Source: Candidatus Poribacteria bacterium
Lineage (GTDB): Bacteria > Poribacteria > WGA-4E > WGA-3G
DNA: 64,000 nucleotides
Assembly (NCBI GenBank): GCA_958295815.1
Contig: OY282374.1
Span: forward strand, 1,508,856-1,572,855
Reading direction: 5' to 3'
Shown: in pieces, positions 42,997 to 51,475 of the stretch
Numbering within the stretch: the first letter of the stretch is position 1
Layout: each line of letters opens with the position of its first letter
The notes under the pieces: model-generated
Told to the model about the DNA's origin: nothing
Database searches by the model: none
The model's input: only the letters and a program-made list of their open reading frames with translations
Program-made: the position numbers and the translations under genes

Positions 42997-44016
42997 ATGG
43001 ATAAAATCCGAATTGCTTTTATTGGTTGTGGAGGCATGTCATCGCAATTGCAACAGTGTATACCGATGGTACCAGAGTTTGAATTTGTTGCGACTTGCGA
43101 CCTCGTTGAAGAAAAGGCAGCATCAAATGCCCGAAGATTCGGTGCGCTTCGACACTATACCGATTACAATGAGATGTTCGCAAATGAAGATCTCTACGCA
43201 GTCGCTGTTGTGGGTAGACCGGAGGATAAATTGCATCGGGACATCGGTATTGAGTGTCTCCAACGCGGGTATCACATCTACACCGAAAAGCCGCCCGCGA
43301 CCACCGCTGTGGGCGCGAAGATGCTCGTTGATGCGTCAATTGAATCCGGCAAGACAGGTATGGTCGGTACAATGTGGAGACATGCTCCCGCACACCAGAT
43401 TGCAAAGCAGTTAATGGACGAAGGGGAATTTGGTGAGGCGTGCCAATATCATACACGATACCTTGCTCCAGGTCCGCGCCTTCAAGAGGCGGGATCCCCC
43501 TTTGCGTGGCCCTTCATGCTTGATCAGGTGATCCATCCTACCGATTGTATGCGTTTCTTTATGGGGCAGGTTAGCGAAGTCTTCGCGATGGGAACAATTG
43601 ATGCTGCATCGAGCAACGTGTCAATGTCTGTGAACCTGCGTTACGAAAATGGAGGCATTGGCACGATGACACTCGGCACCGGTCCTATTTTGGAAGCGAT
43701 GGTTTTCATCAAAGGCACGAACAATCAGGCAATTCAGGTGTTAGAGACGCGTAAACTTCGTCGCTATCGTGTCCCGACGTGGCTCGGTGAAGGGGGTGGC
43801 TATGCCGATACACCCACTGAAGAGTGGGATCTCAACACTGCCTACCACGGCATCGGCAGACCCGGCTATCTTGAAGAGATGCAACATTGGGCAAAGTCGT
43901 TGCAAGACGGAGCACAACCGCATTCCAGTCTTGAGGACTCTTATCAGAATATGCGCGTTTTGGAGGCGATTAGCCGTAGTATTGAAACAGGTGAAGTCGT
44001 TCGTACATCGGTTTAG
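42997..44016 (+). CDS. Gfo/Idh/MocA family NAD(P)-dependent oxidoreductase
   Basis: 339 residues. The Rossmann motif is IAFIGCGGMSSQL near the N-terminus and the catalytic triad is intact as TEKPPA. The region around DQVIHPTDCMRFF supplies the family's active-site Asp and His. TTGGAG lies about 8 bases before the ATG. It follows the HAD gene and is followed after 11 bases by a toxin-antitoxin pair. This copy keeps the catalytic lysine that the homologue at 14615 lacks. Substrate unknown. Confidence 0.88.
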   Translation: MDKIRIAFIGCGGMSSQLQQCIPMVPEFEFVATCDLVEEKAASNARRFGALRHYTDYNEMFANEDLYAVAVVGRPEDKLHRDIGIECLQRGYHIYTEKPPATTAVGAKMLVDASIESGKTGMVGTMWRHAPAHQIAKQLMDEGEFGEACQYHTRYLAPGPRLQEAGSPFAWPFMLDQVIHPTDCMRFFMGQVSEVFAMGTIDAASSNVSMSVNLRYENGGIGTMTLGTGPILEAMVFIKGTNNQAIQVLETRKLRRYRVPTWLGEGGGYADTPTEEWDLNTAYHGIGRPGYLEEMQHWAKSLQDGAQPHSSLEDSYQNMRVLEAISRSIETGEVVRTSV

Positions 44017-44027
44017 AGGAGGGAAAA

Positions 44028-44261
44028 ATGGAAAAATTAGATCGAATACAAATTAATTCTAAGATTTGCCTCGGACAACCTGTAATTCGAGGGACACGGA
44101 TCACGGTAAGTGTAATTCTCAGATTGTTAGCCAGTGGTCGGTCGATTGAGGATGTTATTGAAGACTATCCAGAGTTGGAGGTCGCTGATGTCCATGAGGC
44201 GATGAAGTACGCAGCTTGGGTCGTTTCAGATCAACTCTTAGAAACGGAAGCGATGTATTAG
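44028..44261 (+). CDS. DUF433-family antitoxin
   Basis: 77 residues. ICLGQPVIRGTRITVSVIL followed by ASGRSIEDVIEDYPEL is the DUF433 signature, a helix-turn-helix domain that acts as the antitoxin of DUF5615 PIN-like toxins (VapB45 type). GAGGAGGG lies 6 bases before the ATG. The toxin gene starts 9 bases downstream, in standard antitoxin-toxin order. The pair lies close behind a dehydrogenase gene with no obvious own promoter. Confidence 0.92.
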   Translation: MEKLDRIQINSKICLGQPVIRGTRITVSVILRLLASGRSIEDVIEDYPELEVADVHEAMKYAAWVVSDQLLETEAMY

Positions 44262-44270
44262 GAGTTGTAA

Positions 44271-44645
44271 ATGACCTCGCTTCGTTTTCTCATTGATATG
44301 AACCTTTCATCAAAAACAGTTACCAATTTGCAGCAACAAGGTTGGGATGTTCTCCGAGTTTCTCAAGTATTACCTATGGATGCCGAAGACTCTGAAATCC
44401 TTGAATTTGCTCGTCAACATAACCGTGTGATTATTACACAGGATTTGGACTTTTCATCCTTGCTGGCGTTGGGTGGCTATGAAAAACCTAGTTTGATTAC
44501 TTTGCGCTTATTCATCCCTGATCCTGAAATAGTTACGCGAAAATTGCTGGACTCCATGCCTCACATTGAAGATAGATTAGCAGAAGGTTGTGCGGTAACT
44601 ATTGATGACCGAAAAGTGCTTGTCCGTCGCTTGCCGATTTTATAG
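44271..44645 (+). CDS. DUF5615-family PIN-like toxin
   Basis: 124 residues of the Mut7-C/PIN-like fold. Acidic residues expected to bind magnesium are present: Asp9 (FLIDMNLS), Asp38-Asp40 region (DAEDSEIL) and Asp58/Asp60 (IITQDLDFSS). Such proteins are thought to be RNases in toxin-antitoxin pairs with DUF433. It is full length and looks intact. A GGAG stands ahead of the start. Confidence 0.9.
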   Translation: MTSLRFLIDMNLSSKTVTNLQQQGWDVLRVSQVLPMDAEDSEILEFARQHNRVIITQDLDFSSLLALGGYEKPSLITLRLFIPDPEIVTRKLLDSMPHIEDRLAEGCAVTIDDRKVLVRRLPIL

Positions 44646-44668
44646 ACTAAGATTCAAAGGAAACCACT

Positions 44669-45565
44669 ATGGATTGGGCACCCCGTGTGAAACCCATCAA
44701 AATCCGTCAGCTTTATCGGTATGCTCGACTCGGTATCTACGAGGATACGTTGCTACACGATGTTGGTTGGGAACTCTACGCTCGCTGTACTGACATCGCC
44801 ACAGTTGCAGACGTTTTCCGCGGCGGACGTGTGCCTTGTCCAAAGTGCAGCACGAAGATTACACGACGGATTGATCCACTCTTCAGTACCGGTGAAGGTG
44901 GGACGCGCGAGGAATGGTTCCACTGCCCGCATTGTGCCAAGCGATTACTCTGGCGCGACTGTCGCCAATCCCTGCGTAATACACCGAGATGCTTTACGTG
45001 CTGCGCTGCATTACTGAAAACCGATGTGTTGCGATGTGTTTGTGGGAAAACCTGGTCCCAAGATGCCTACAATCAGTCAGTGAGAACTCGTGTCCGTCTA
45101 CCGTGTCCACACTGTCTTAACCCTGTCCGTAGACCTGATCCACTGCCAGTTGATCGAACCGCTAAAAGCCGACGACCCAGTCCTAAGTTGCAATGCCCAA
45201 AGTGTCAAGAGGTTGCACTCCACCAGCACGGCAATATTGAGTGCTCAGTCTGCGGCTATAAACGTCGTTGGCGGGATTATCGCAAGAGTTTAAAAAAGAA
45301 GGATGAAAAACTCGAGTGTCCAAATTGTGAGCATACTTTCAGATGGCAGGCGTGGCGTAAAAGCACCCGTTCACTGAGAACTGGCAATCCGAGACCTGCA
45401 CGTGAATTCCTTGAGAGATGGCGCAAGTGCCACACGCCGCAACAGCGTATGATACAGATTGATACCCTACTTCAAACCTTACATGGCAGAGGTCCTTTAG
45501 CACCACTGTTTATTGACAGCGGTGAACACAACATCCGCCAGATGCTTGACGATTTGGCATCTTAG
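44669..45565 (+). CDS. Zinc-ribbon array protein of unknown function
   Basis: 298 residues. I know no named family for it. Cysteine pairs occur at 57/60, 86/89, 108/111, 123/125, 146/149, 176/179, 192/195 and 217/220, enough for about four zinc ribbons. Four ribbons are followed by a similar basic stretch: WRDCRQS (95), WSQDAYNQS (129), WRDYRKS (201) and WQAWRKS (226). The N-terminal 50 residues and C-terminal 60 residues (KCHTPQQRMIQIDTLLQT) lack cysteines and look helical. A repeated zinc ribbon plus basic helix suggests nucleic-acid binding. AAAGGA precedes the ATG. It lies between a toxin-antitoxin pair and a methyltransferase gene. Confidence 0.75.
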   Translation: MDWAPRVKPIKIRQLYRYARLGIYEDTLLHDVGWELYARCTDIATVADVFRGGRVPCPKCSTKITRRIDPLFSTGEGGTREEWFHCPHCAKRLLWRDCRQSLRNTPRCFTCCAALLKTDVLRCVCGKTWSQDAYNQSVRTRVRLPCPHCLNPVRRPDPLPVDRTAKSRRPSPKLQCPKCQEVALHQHGNIECSVCGYKRRWRDYRKSLKKKDEKLECPNCEHTFRWQAWRKSTRSLRTGNPRPAREFLERWRKCHTPQQRMIQIDTLLQTLHGRGPLAPLFIDSGEHNIRQMLDDLAS

Positions 45566-45593
45566 TTTCTAACATTTCTCGGAGATACATTTT

Positions 45594-46352
45594 ATGCAAG
45601 AGCCTACAACCATACCTCAATGGGGAGAGGAGAATTCCCAAGACTTCATCGACTACGGAAAATACTTCGTGCCGGATCGGGAAGTCCAAATCAATTGCAT
45701 TTGCGATGCAATTTCCCATCCGTCCAAACCTGTCTATATTCTGGATCTCTGCTGTGGGGAAGGACTCCTCACGCGTGCATTGCTGGATAAGTTTCCCGAA
45801 TGTCATGTTTACGCTTTAGACGGTTCTCAAACAATGCTCGCGCATGTGGAGAAGGTACTCGCTGCTTATGGAACGCGTTTTAAAACACGCCAATTTGACT
45901 TGGCTGCAACGGATTGGCGTGAGTTACGTCTACCTGTCCATGCTGTTGTATCTTCTCTTGCGATTCATCACTTAGATGGTCCCGAAAAACAGGCGTTGTT
46001 CAAGGATATGGCATCTCTCCTTATGCCGGGTGGGTGTTTCATTATTGCGGATCTGATTGAGCCAATGGACCAGTTTGGGAAAAGGCTTGCGGCGGAAGCA
46101 TGGGACGAAGCGGTGCGTCAGCGTTCACTGGAGCTGGATGGTGATCTGAAAGGTTATGACTGCTTCCGTGAACTTGGCTGGAACCATTACGCGCAATCTG
46201 AACCCGATCCCGATTCAATTGATAAACCCTCATCTCTGTTTGATCAACTTAAATGGCTGGATGAAGCCGGATTTGTTGATGTTGATGTCTTCTGGATGAA
46301 GGCTGGCCACGCTATCTTCGGAGGACGCAAGCCGGACCCTGAAGCAAAATGA
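45594..46352 (+). CDS. Class I SAM-dependent methyltransferase
   Basis: 252 residues. Motif I reads ILDLCCGEGLLT (about 49-60), the acidic end of strand 2 is VYALDGS, and AVVSSLAIHHLDG is the post-motif strand, all typical of small-molecule methyltransferases of the UbiE/COQ5-like type. The C-terminal part is longer than minimal and may form a lid. Substrate unknown. It starts 28 bases after the zinc-ribbon gene and may be its co-transcribed partner. GGAG lies 9 bases before the ATG. Confidence 0.88.
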   Translation: MQEPTTIPQWGEENSQDFIDYGKYFVPDREVQINCICDAISHPSKPVYILDLCCGEGLLTRALLDKFPECHVYALDGSQTMLAHVEKVLAAYGTRFKTRQFDLAATDWRELRLPVHAVVSSLAIHHLDGPEKQALFKDMASLLMPGGCFIIADLIEPMDQFGKRLAAEAWDEAVRQRSLELDGDLKGYDCFRELGWNHYAQSEPDPDSIDKPSSLFDQLKWLDEAGFVDVDVFWMKAGHAIFGGRKPDPEAK

Positions 46353-46398
46353 ACTATTTCTAATTCCTAATCAAAATTGGCAACTTAGGAGGAAGACC

Positions 46399-47157
46399 AT
46401 GAAAGCCCTATTTTTTATGACCCTCATTATTAGTCTAATAATGCCTTGCACACTTTGGGCACAAAATCTGGCGTTGGAGTTAGATGGCGACACAGCTATT
46501 GAAGTTCCAAACAGTGACAGTTTAAATCCCAAAACTGCTATAACGATTGAAGCATGGATGAACATGAATAAACCTAATGGCGAGTGCTTGGCGAAGGACT
46601 GGGGCGGTCAAAGGGATTACATCTTTCCGGAGATTGTCCAGAATGGAAACGGGTTACGATTCGTCCTCTGGCCCGGTGCAAAAATCCTTGATGTCCCCGG
46701 ATTAAAACCGGAAGAATGGCAGCATGTCGCTGGGGTCTGGGACGGTAAAGAGATGCGGACATATATTGATGGAGAGGAGATGGGAAAACTCGACTTCGAC
46801 GTAAAGGAATTAGCAGCAACTGATGCCTCACTGTATATTGGGGTCGGTGATAGTAAAAATTGGTTCTGTATAGGGTTCATTGATGAAATCCGCATCTGGA
46901 ACGTCGCTCGCACCGAAGAAGAGATTAACGAATTCATGATGAAGGTACTCGATGGTGATGAGCCGGACCTAAACGCGCACTACACTTTCGACCAAGGTGA
47001 TGCCACGGATAATACCAAGAACGGAAACGATGGCGATGGTGGATTTGGCAAGCCGAATTATGTTGATGTCTCCAAGGACCTTGATCTCCAACCACTTTCT
47101 GTCGAGCCGGGAGATAAGCTGACAACAACGTGGGCATGGGTGAAACAGACCCGATGA
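46399..47157 (+). CDS. Secreted LamG/concanavalin-like domain protein
   Basis: 252 residues with a signal peptide (about 1-21, ending LWAQ) and one LamG-like jelly roll. Markers are SLNPKTAITIEAWMN, WQHVAGVWDGKEMRTYIDG and IGFIDEIRIWNVARTEEEI, followed by a short DLNAHYTFDQGDATDNTKNG segment. The C-terminal tail is like that of the protein at 2940. It probably binds carbohydrate outside the cell or at its surface. GGAGGA lies 6 bases before the ATG, and a degenerate family palindrome follows the gene. Confidence 0.85.
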   Translation: MKALFFMTLIISLIMPCTLWAQNLALELDGDTAIEVPNSDSLNPKTAITIEAWMNMNKPNGECLAKDWGGQRDYIFPEIVQNGNGLRFVLWPGAKILDVPGLKPEEWQHVAGVWDGKEMRTYIDGEEMGKLDFDVKELAATDASLYIGVGDSKNWFCIGFIDEIRIWNVARTEEEINEFMMKVLDGDEPDLNAHYTFDQGDATDNTKNGNDGDGGFGKPNYVDVSKDLDLQPLSVEPGDKLTTTWAWVKQTR

Positions 47158-47180
47158 TTAATTAACGCTCTCTACTCGGT

Positions 47181-47199
47181 AGGTGAGGTTTCCTAACCT
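47181..47199. repeat. Degenerate intergenic palindrome, GGTT-core family
   Basis: AGGTGAGGTT-TCCT-AACCTAGC. Only five pairs (AGGTT/AACCT) remain, but the left arm matches the family. Confidence 0.5.
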
Positions 47200-47311
47200 A
47201 GCTGGGCAAGGTATATAGTAATTCTAAAATCTATCATAATTTCGAGATAACTGGAGTGTGTTGACGAAATTTGTCTCTTAAACTCATTAAACGAGATTAA
47301 AGGATGCGCTT

Positions 47312-48112
47312 TTGCACACAAAACTGGATAAGATTGCTAACATGCTTAAGGACAAACGTCAAATTCAATCCATAAACGATGAATTTCTGCGGCGAGTGGA
47401 GCAACTACGAATCGCTCCCGGACCGTCGGGTGATGATGTCCCCGAATGGACAACCGATGGTATTGAGGAACTTCCGGAGTTCTTCAATTCTACTGCTGAC
47501 ATCTGGGATCAGAAGTTTGGTGCTGAACCTGACGATCCTTTCTATCAGGCTGTTGCGCTTCAGATACCACAGACAGATGAACCGATTGATATTTTGGACC
47601 TCGGTTGTGGTACGGGAATTCAACTTGAATTCGTTTTTGAAAGGGCACCTAATGCCAAAGTTACAGCGATTGATAGGGCACCGAACATGCTAAAGCAGCT
47701 TCGCTCGAAATTCTCCAATAAAACTGAACAGTTGAGATTGCAGCAAGGCTCTCTGTTGGAGCTTACGTTTGGGCATCATACGTATGACTACGCTATTTCC
47801 ACGCTAACCATGCATCATTTCCTTCCACAACGAAAGGTCGCCGTCTACAAGGAGGTAAGAAAGGCTTTAAGAACCACGGGCATCTATGTGGAAGGCGATC
47901 AATCCACCACGGTTGAAGGGGAGAAAAGTATACTCTATTGGTACAACAGGTGGATAGCGAAGTTACCTGGTGGAGACAATGCTGAGTGGAATTACGATAT
48001 CACACTGTCGCCAGAGACACAATCCGGTATTCTTCGTGAGGCGGGATTCTCTGAGGTGCAACTTACGTGGAGCCACCCTTCGGCAGGTGCTGTCTATGTT
48101 GCTAAATATTAA
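47312..48112 (+). CDS. Class I SAM-dependent methyltransferase
   Basis: 266 residues. Motif I is ILDLGCGTGIQLEF (about 92-105), strand 2 ends VTAIDRAPNM, and DYAISTLTMHHFLP follows. The TTG start at 47312 has AAAGGA about 8 bases upstream; an ATG at 47342 has none. Substrate unknown. It is followed after 8 bases by another methyltransferase gene of a different subfamily, so the two are likely co-transcribed. Confidence 0.87.
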   Translation: MHTKLDKIANMLKDKRQIQSINDEFLRRVEQLRIAPGPSGDDVPEWTTDGIEELPEFFNSTADIWDQKFGAEPDDPFYQAVALQIPQTDEPIDILDLGCGTGIQLEFVFERAPNAKVTAIDRAPNMLKQLRSKFSNKTEQLRLQQGSLLELTFGHHTYDYAISTLTMHHFLPQRKVAVYKEVRKALRTTGIYVEGDQSTTVEGEKSILYWYNRWIAKLPGGDNAEWNYDITLSPETQSGILREAGFSEVQLTWSHPSAGAVYVAKY

Positions 48113-48120
48113 GATGTTTG

Positions 48121-48957
48121 ATGAGGAATAATAAATTGTATCAGTTTTCAGATAAGATCCTTTCGTTCTATAGACAAACGGAAGAGGCAAACAGACTTAC
48201 AACTAATGCCAAAGGTCAGTTGGAATTTGTACGTACCCAAGAGATCATTACACGCTATTTACCTGAACCGCCAGCAGTGATTTTGGACATCGGTGGTGGT
48301 TCGGGTCCCTATTCTTGTTGGTTAGCAAAAGCAGGTTATGAAGTCCATCTCGTAGATCCTGTGGATTTACACGTTGAACAGGCAAAAGAAGCCTCAGATC
48401 ATCAACCTGAACACCCAATTGCCAGTGTGTCGCTTGGTGACGCGCGTGCACTGCGTTTCTCGTCAATGTTTGCGGATGCCGTCTTGTTATTGGGACCGCT
48501 TTATCATCTCATTGACCAAAGTGATCGACTATTGGCATTGGGAGAAGCATATCGTGTATTGCGAGATGGCGGTGTTATGGTTGCTGCTGGTATCTCGCGC
48601 TTTGCGTCCATGCTCGACTCTTTTTTTGAAGACCGACTGAGTGACCTTGTTCACAGAAATATCGTTCAAAGCGACCTCGAAACGGGTTACCATCGCAACC
48701 TGACTGAGAGTCTTAAGTACTTTACAGACGCGTATCTTCACCGTCCCGAAACGCTCTCTTCTGAAGTGGTCGAAGCCGGTTTTCGGCATCAAGCAACACT
48801 TGCTGTAGAGGGACCCGTGTGGCTTTTTGAGTCGTTTAAAAAGTATTGGGTGGATCCCAATCTGCATCCTATGGTTTTAGATCTAATTCGCAAGGTCGAA
48901 GCAGAGCCGTCGATACTCGGCATGAGTGCACATATCCTCGCAATAGGCAGAAAATAA
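48121..48957 (+). CDS. Class I SAM-dependent methyltransferase
   Basis: About 279 residues. The N-terminal LEFVRTQEIITRYLP leads into motif I VILDIGGGSGPYSCWLA (about 57-73), a form typical of a widespread environmental methyltransferase group. The start is uncertain: ATG at 48121, TTG at 48118, or TTG at 48136 with an AGGAA upstream. The last 45 bases are repeated at 49346-49390, so this gene's 3' end is one copy of a direct repeat enclosing a PIN-toxin remnant. Confidence 0.85.
   Translation: MRNNKLYQFSDKILSFYRQTEEANRLTTNAKGQLEFVRTQEIITRYLPEPPAVILDIGGGSGPYSCWLAKAGYEVHLVDPVDLHVEQAKEASDHQPEHPIASVSLGDARALRFSSMFADAVLLLGPLYHLIDQSDRLLALGEAYRVLRDGGVMVAAGISRFASMLDSFFEDRLSDLVHRNIVQSDLETGYHRNLTESLKYFTDAYLHRPETLSSEVVEAGFRHQATLAVEGPVWLFESFKKYWVDPNLHPMVLDLIRKVEAEPSILGMSAHILAIGRK
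48913..48957 (+). repeat. 45-bp direct repeat, copy A (inside methyltransferase 3' end)
   Basis: Matches copy B (49346-49390) at 44 of 45 positions, the mismatch being G48950/C49383. Copy A is the functional 3' end of the methyltransferase gene including its stop. Confidence 0.9.
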
Positions 48958-48958
48958 G

Positions 48959-49111
48959 GATGCTCTCCATCTGGCTTGTGCTGTTGCTACGAAATGTGAT
49001 TACTTTGTCACCACAGATGATGTAATTCTCAAGAAAACAGTTGGCTTTGAGGATATTAAGGTTATAGATCCCCCTAACTTTATTAGGAGTGTGTTCCATG
49101 ATAACAGATGA
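48959..49111 (+). pseudogene. Truncated PIN-domain toxin remnant (C-terminal part)
   Basis: This frame translates to the C-terminal half of a VapC/PIN toxin: DALHLACAVATKCDYFVTTD, then a short KK..GF..IKVIDP tail, ending in TGA at 49109-49111. DALHLA and the TTDD are classic PIN motifs. The N-terminal half with the first catalytic Asp is missing, and there is no start codon. The remnant begins right after the methyltransferase stop, so the truncation point equals the edge of the direct repeat. Its last codons overlap the start of the 67-residue gene. Confidence 0.75.
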
Positions 49112-49301
49112 AGAACTGAAGGTAGAGGGTTTAAGAGCACTTACAGAAGCTTTGGGCGATGTGCAGGCTGAAAAATTCATCGCGCTGATTATGCGCTCTC
49201 AGTTTGATTACACCAAGTGGCAAAGGAAACTGTGGGTTGAAAAGAGCGTGGAGGAGATCAGTGACGCAGCAATGAAACTGAGAAACTCTAAACCTTCTTA
49301 A
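49098..49301 (+). CDS. Small protein behind the PIN remnant
   Basis: 67 residues, mostly helical (VEGLRALTEALGDVQAEKFI; VEEISDAAMKL). AGGAG lies 8 bases before the ATG at 49098, and the start overlaps the PIN remnant by 14 bases as in intact toxin operons. It may be the accessory or antitoxin partner left behind when the toxin was truncated. I recognise no family with certainty. It lies inside the repeat-bounded segment. Confidence 0.65.
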   Translation: MITDEELKVEGLRALTEALGDVQAEKFIALIMRSQFDYTKWQRKLWVEKSVEEISDAAMKLRNSKPS

Positions 49302-49345
49302 AACACATGAGACATTAGAATCGTAGGATCGGAGCAAAGCCCGCA

Positions 49346-49390
49346 ATACTCGGCATGAGTGCACATATCCTCGCAATAGGCACAAAATAA
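49346..49390 (+). repeat. 45-bp direct repeat, copy B
   Basis: A detached copy of the methyltransferase 3' end (44/45 identical to 48913-48957), non-coding here and about 50 bases before the AAC(3)-type gene. Confidence 0.9.
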
Positions 49391-49438
49391 ACGGTTATGC
49401 GGTAGAAATATTGGATTTTGGAAAGTTAGGAGTTGATA

Positions 49439-50260
49439 ATGCCTGAAAGTCAGGTGATTGATAAAACGAAAACACTCGCCACGGTCGAATCGCTTCAAAC
49501 TGATTTTGAGACGCTTGGTGTCAAAAAAGGGATGGTCTTATTAGTCCATTCGTCTTTGAGTGCGGTCGGATGGGTCTGTGGTGGTGCCGTTGCTGTCATC
49601 ATCGCTCTTCAGAGAGTCTTGGGTGAAACCGGCACGCTTGTGATGCCGACCCACTCAACAGACTTAAGCGATCCGAGTCAGTGGGGAAATCCACCTGTTC
49701 CCGAATCGTGGTGGCAAACTATACGGGACACAATGCCTGCCTACGATCCAGATTTGACCCCTACCCGTTCAATGGGAGTAATTGTCGAAACGTTCCGAAA
49801 GGGAAAAGGCGTTTTTCGGAGTACGCATCCACAGCATTCCTTTTGTGCCAAGGGTCCGCAAGCATCACATATCGTCAATCACCATTCCTTGGTGTATGGC
49901 ATGGGCGAGCACTCGCCGCTTGCCAGAATCTATGATTTGCAAGGTTTCGTTCTCCTTCTTGGTGTAGGGCATTCAAACAACACCTCCATACACCTCGCAG
50001 AATACCGGGCGGACTTTCCGGGCAAGCGCGTTGTGCAAGAAGGTGCTCCGATCTCACAGACGGGTTCGAGAGCGTGGACTACTTTTGAGAACATTGATGT
50101 TGACGCTTCGGATTTCGATCGCATCGGTACAGATTTTCTGGGCACTGACGGTGGAAAGTTAGTGCAGCGCGGTAAGGTCGGCACTGCAGACTGTCAACTC
50201 ATGCCACAACGTGCTATTGTGGACTTTGCTGTTAGTTGGATTGAGGGGAATAGGGTGTAG
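49439..50260 (+). CDS. AAC(3)-family N-acetyltransferase
   Basis: 273 residues of the aminoglycoside 3-N-acetyltransferase (antibiotic_NAT) family: LLVHSSLSAVGWVCGGAVAVI near the N-terminus, TLVMPTHS, then TRSMGVIVETFRKG and SIHLAEYRA. These enzymes transfer acetyl from acetyl-CoA to amino groups. In environmental bacteria many act on sugars or metabolites rather than drugs, so no resistance is claimed. TAGGAG lies seven bases before the ATG at 49439; a TTG at 49433 is less likely. It is located directly after the direct repeat copy B. Confidence 0.9.
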   Translation: MPESQVIDKTKTLATVESLQTDFETLGVKKGMVLLVHSSLSAVGWVCGGAVAVIIALQRVLGETGTLVMPTHSTDLSDPSQWGNPPVPESWWQTIRDTMPAYDPDLTPTRSMGVIVETFRKGKGVFRSTHPQHSFCAKGPQASHIVNHHSLVYGMGEHSPLARIYDLQGFVLLLGVGHSNNTSIHLAEYRADFPGKRVVQEGAPISQTGSRAWTTFENIDVDASDFDRIGTDFLGTDGGKLVQRGKVGTADCQLMPQRAIVDFAVSWIEGNRV

Positions 50261-50313
50261 GAACGATTTCTTGATCGCAACGTTTAGACAATGCCGAACT
50301 AATTCCTAAAAAG

Positions 50314-50342
50314 TTGATTTTTCGTTGCGTATATGTTATACT
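50314..50342 (+). promoter_or_regulatory. Predicted sigma-70 promoter of the PhyH-methyltransferase pair
   Basis: TTGATT (50314-50319), 17-base spacer, TATACT (50337-50342), with a leader of about 80 bases. Confidence 0.6.
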
Positions 50343-50431
50343 ACAGGTAAATATCTTGACGCGGATTTTCACCAGAGACTAAACCTTAAACAACAATTTT
50401 GGGACATAGGTAGATCCAAGGAGAAAGTCAA

Positions 50432-51475
50432 ATGGAGGAACTAAAAGAACTTCGCGTATCCAACGATGCGATGAATGATCCGGAAGAATTACGTCACCGG
50501 ATCTCAGAAGAAGGGTATCTCTTCTTCAAGAAGCTGCAAGATCCCGACAAACTCTGGGCATTACGGCGAGAGATGCTCACGACAATGCAAGAAGGCGGTT
50601 GGCTCGTCGCAGGTACTGATCCCATGGATGGCATTGCTGATATCTCCACGCAGTGTACCGAAGGGGATCCCGAATACACTGATGTATACCATGAGGTATA
50701 TAAGTTAGAAGCGTTCCACCGTTCCGCACACTGGTCCGAAGTCGTTGATATGGTGGGAAAAATTGTCGGTAGAGAGGTGCTACCCCATCCCCAGAAGATT
50801 GCGCGCCTCTGGTTTCCGAAGTACACGGCACATACCACACCAATACACCAGGACTTCGTCCACTTCCAAGGGAACTTCCAAACCTATACCTGTTGGGCAC
50901 CCGTCGGGGATTGCCCGATTGAGTTAGGCGGTTTAGCAGTCCTACCCGGTTCACATAAAGTCAATAAGGTCATGGAACACCACTTTTCGCTCGGTGCTGG
51001 TAGTCTGTGCGTTAATGGGGACGAGTTGTCAGGTGAATGGCATTCCACAAACTATGAAGTTGGCGATACGCTGATTTTCCCGGCTTTAACCATTCACAAG
51101 GCACTGCCGAATTTGACTGAGGATCGACTTCGCGTGTCGCTCGATAATCGCTATCAGGCTGTCGATGACCCGATTGCTGAGCACATGCTTGAACCACACC
51201 TGAATATCTTCAACTCACTTCAGTGGGAACATGTCTACCGGGATTGGGAGTCTGATGAGTTGAAGTATTATTGGAAGGACCGTAACCTGACTGTCCTACC
51301 AAAGGATTTAAGTTACGGGAACAAAGGGTTTGAGGAAGCGTTGGAATTGGCAAGAGATGGGGATGAACGCGCCATCCTACACTTAAACCGAGCTGTCAAG
51401 CGGGACGCGACGACCGAATTGGCACAGCGAGCAGTAGCCGTTTTGCAAGAGGTCAATGCTGGAGCTTCACAATAG
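50432..51475 (+). CDS. Phytanoyl-CoA dioxygenase (PhyH) family protein
   Basis: 347 residues, a non-heme iron(II)/2-oxoglutarate-dependent oxygenase. The iron triad is His139-x-Asp141 (TPIHQDFVHF) and His222 (LTIHKALPN). An arginine in DRLRVSLDNR (about 232-234) should bind 2-oxoglutarate. The C-terminal 90 residues extend past the core fold. Family members hydroxylate lipids or secondary metabolites. The stop overlaps the start of a methyltransferase-like gene by one base (TAGTG), which suggests hydroxylation and methylation of one compound. AAGGAG precedes the ATG. Confidence 0.92.
   Translation: MEELKELRVSNDAMNDPEELRHRISEEGYLFFKKLQDPDKLWALRREMLTTMQEGGWLVAGTDPMDGIADISTQCTEGDPEYTDVYHEVYKLEAFHRSAHWSEVVDMVGKIVGREVLPHPQKIARLWFPKYTAHTTPIHQDFVHFQGNFQTYTCWAPVGDCPIELGGLAVLPGSHKVNKVMEHHFSLGAGSLCVNGDELSGEWHSTNYEVGDTLIFPALTIHKALPNLTEDRLRVSLDNRYQAVDDPIAEHMLEPHLNIFNSLQWEHVYRDWESDELKYYWKDRNLTVLPKDLSYGNKGFEEALELARDGDERAILHLNRAVKRDATTELAQRAVAVLQEVNAGASQ

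Noticed and set aside
49439..50260. Antibiotic-resistance gene
   Set aside because: The family is named for aminoglycoside acetylation, but most environmental members have other substrates, and no mobile resistance context is present.
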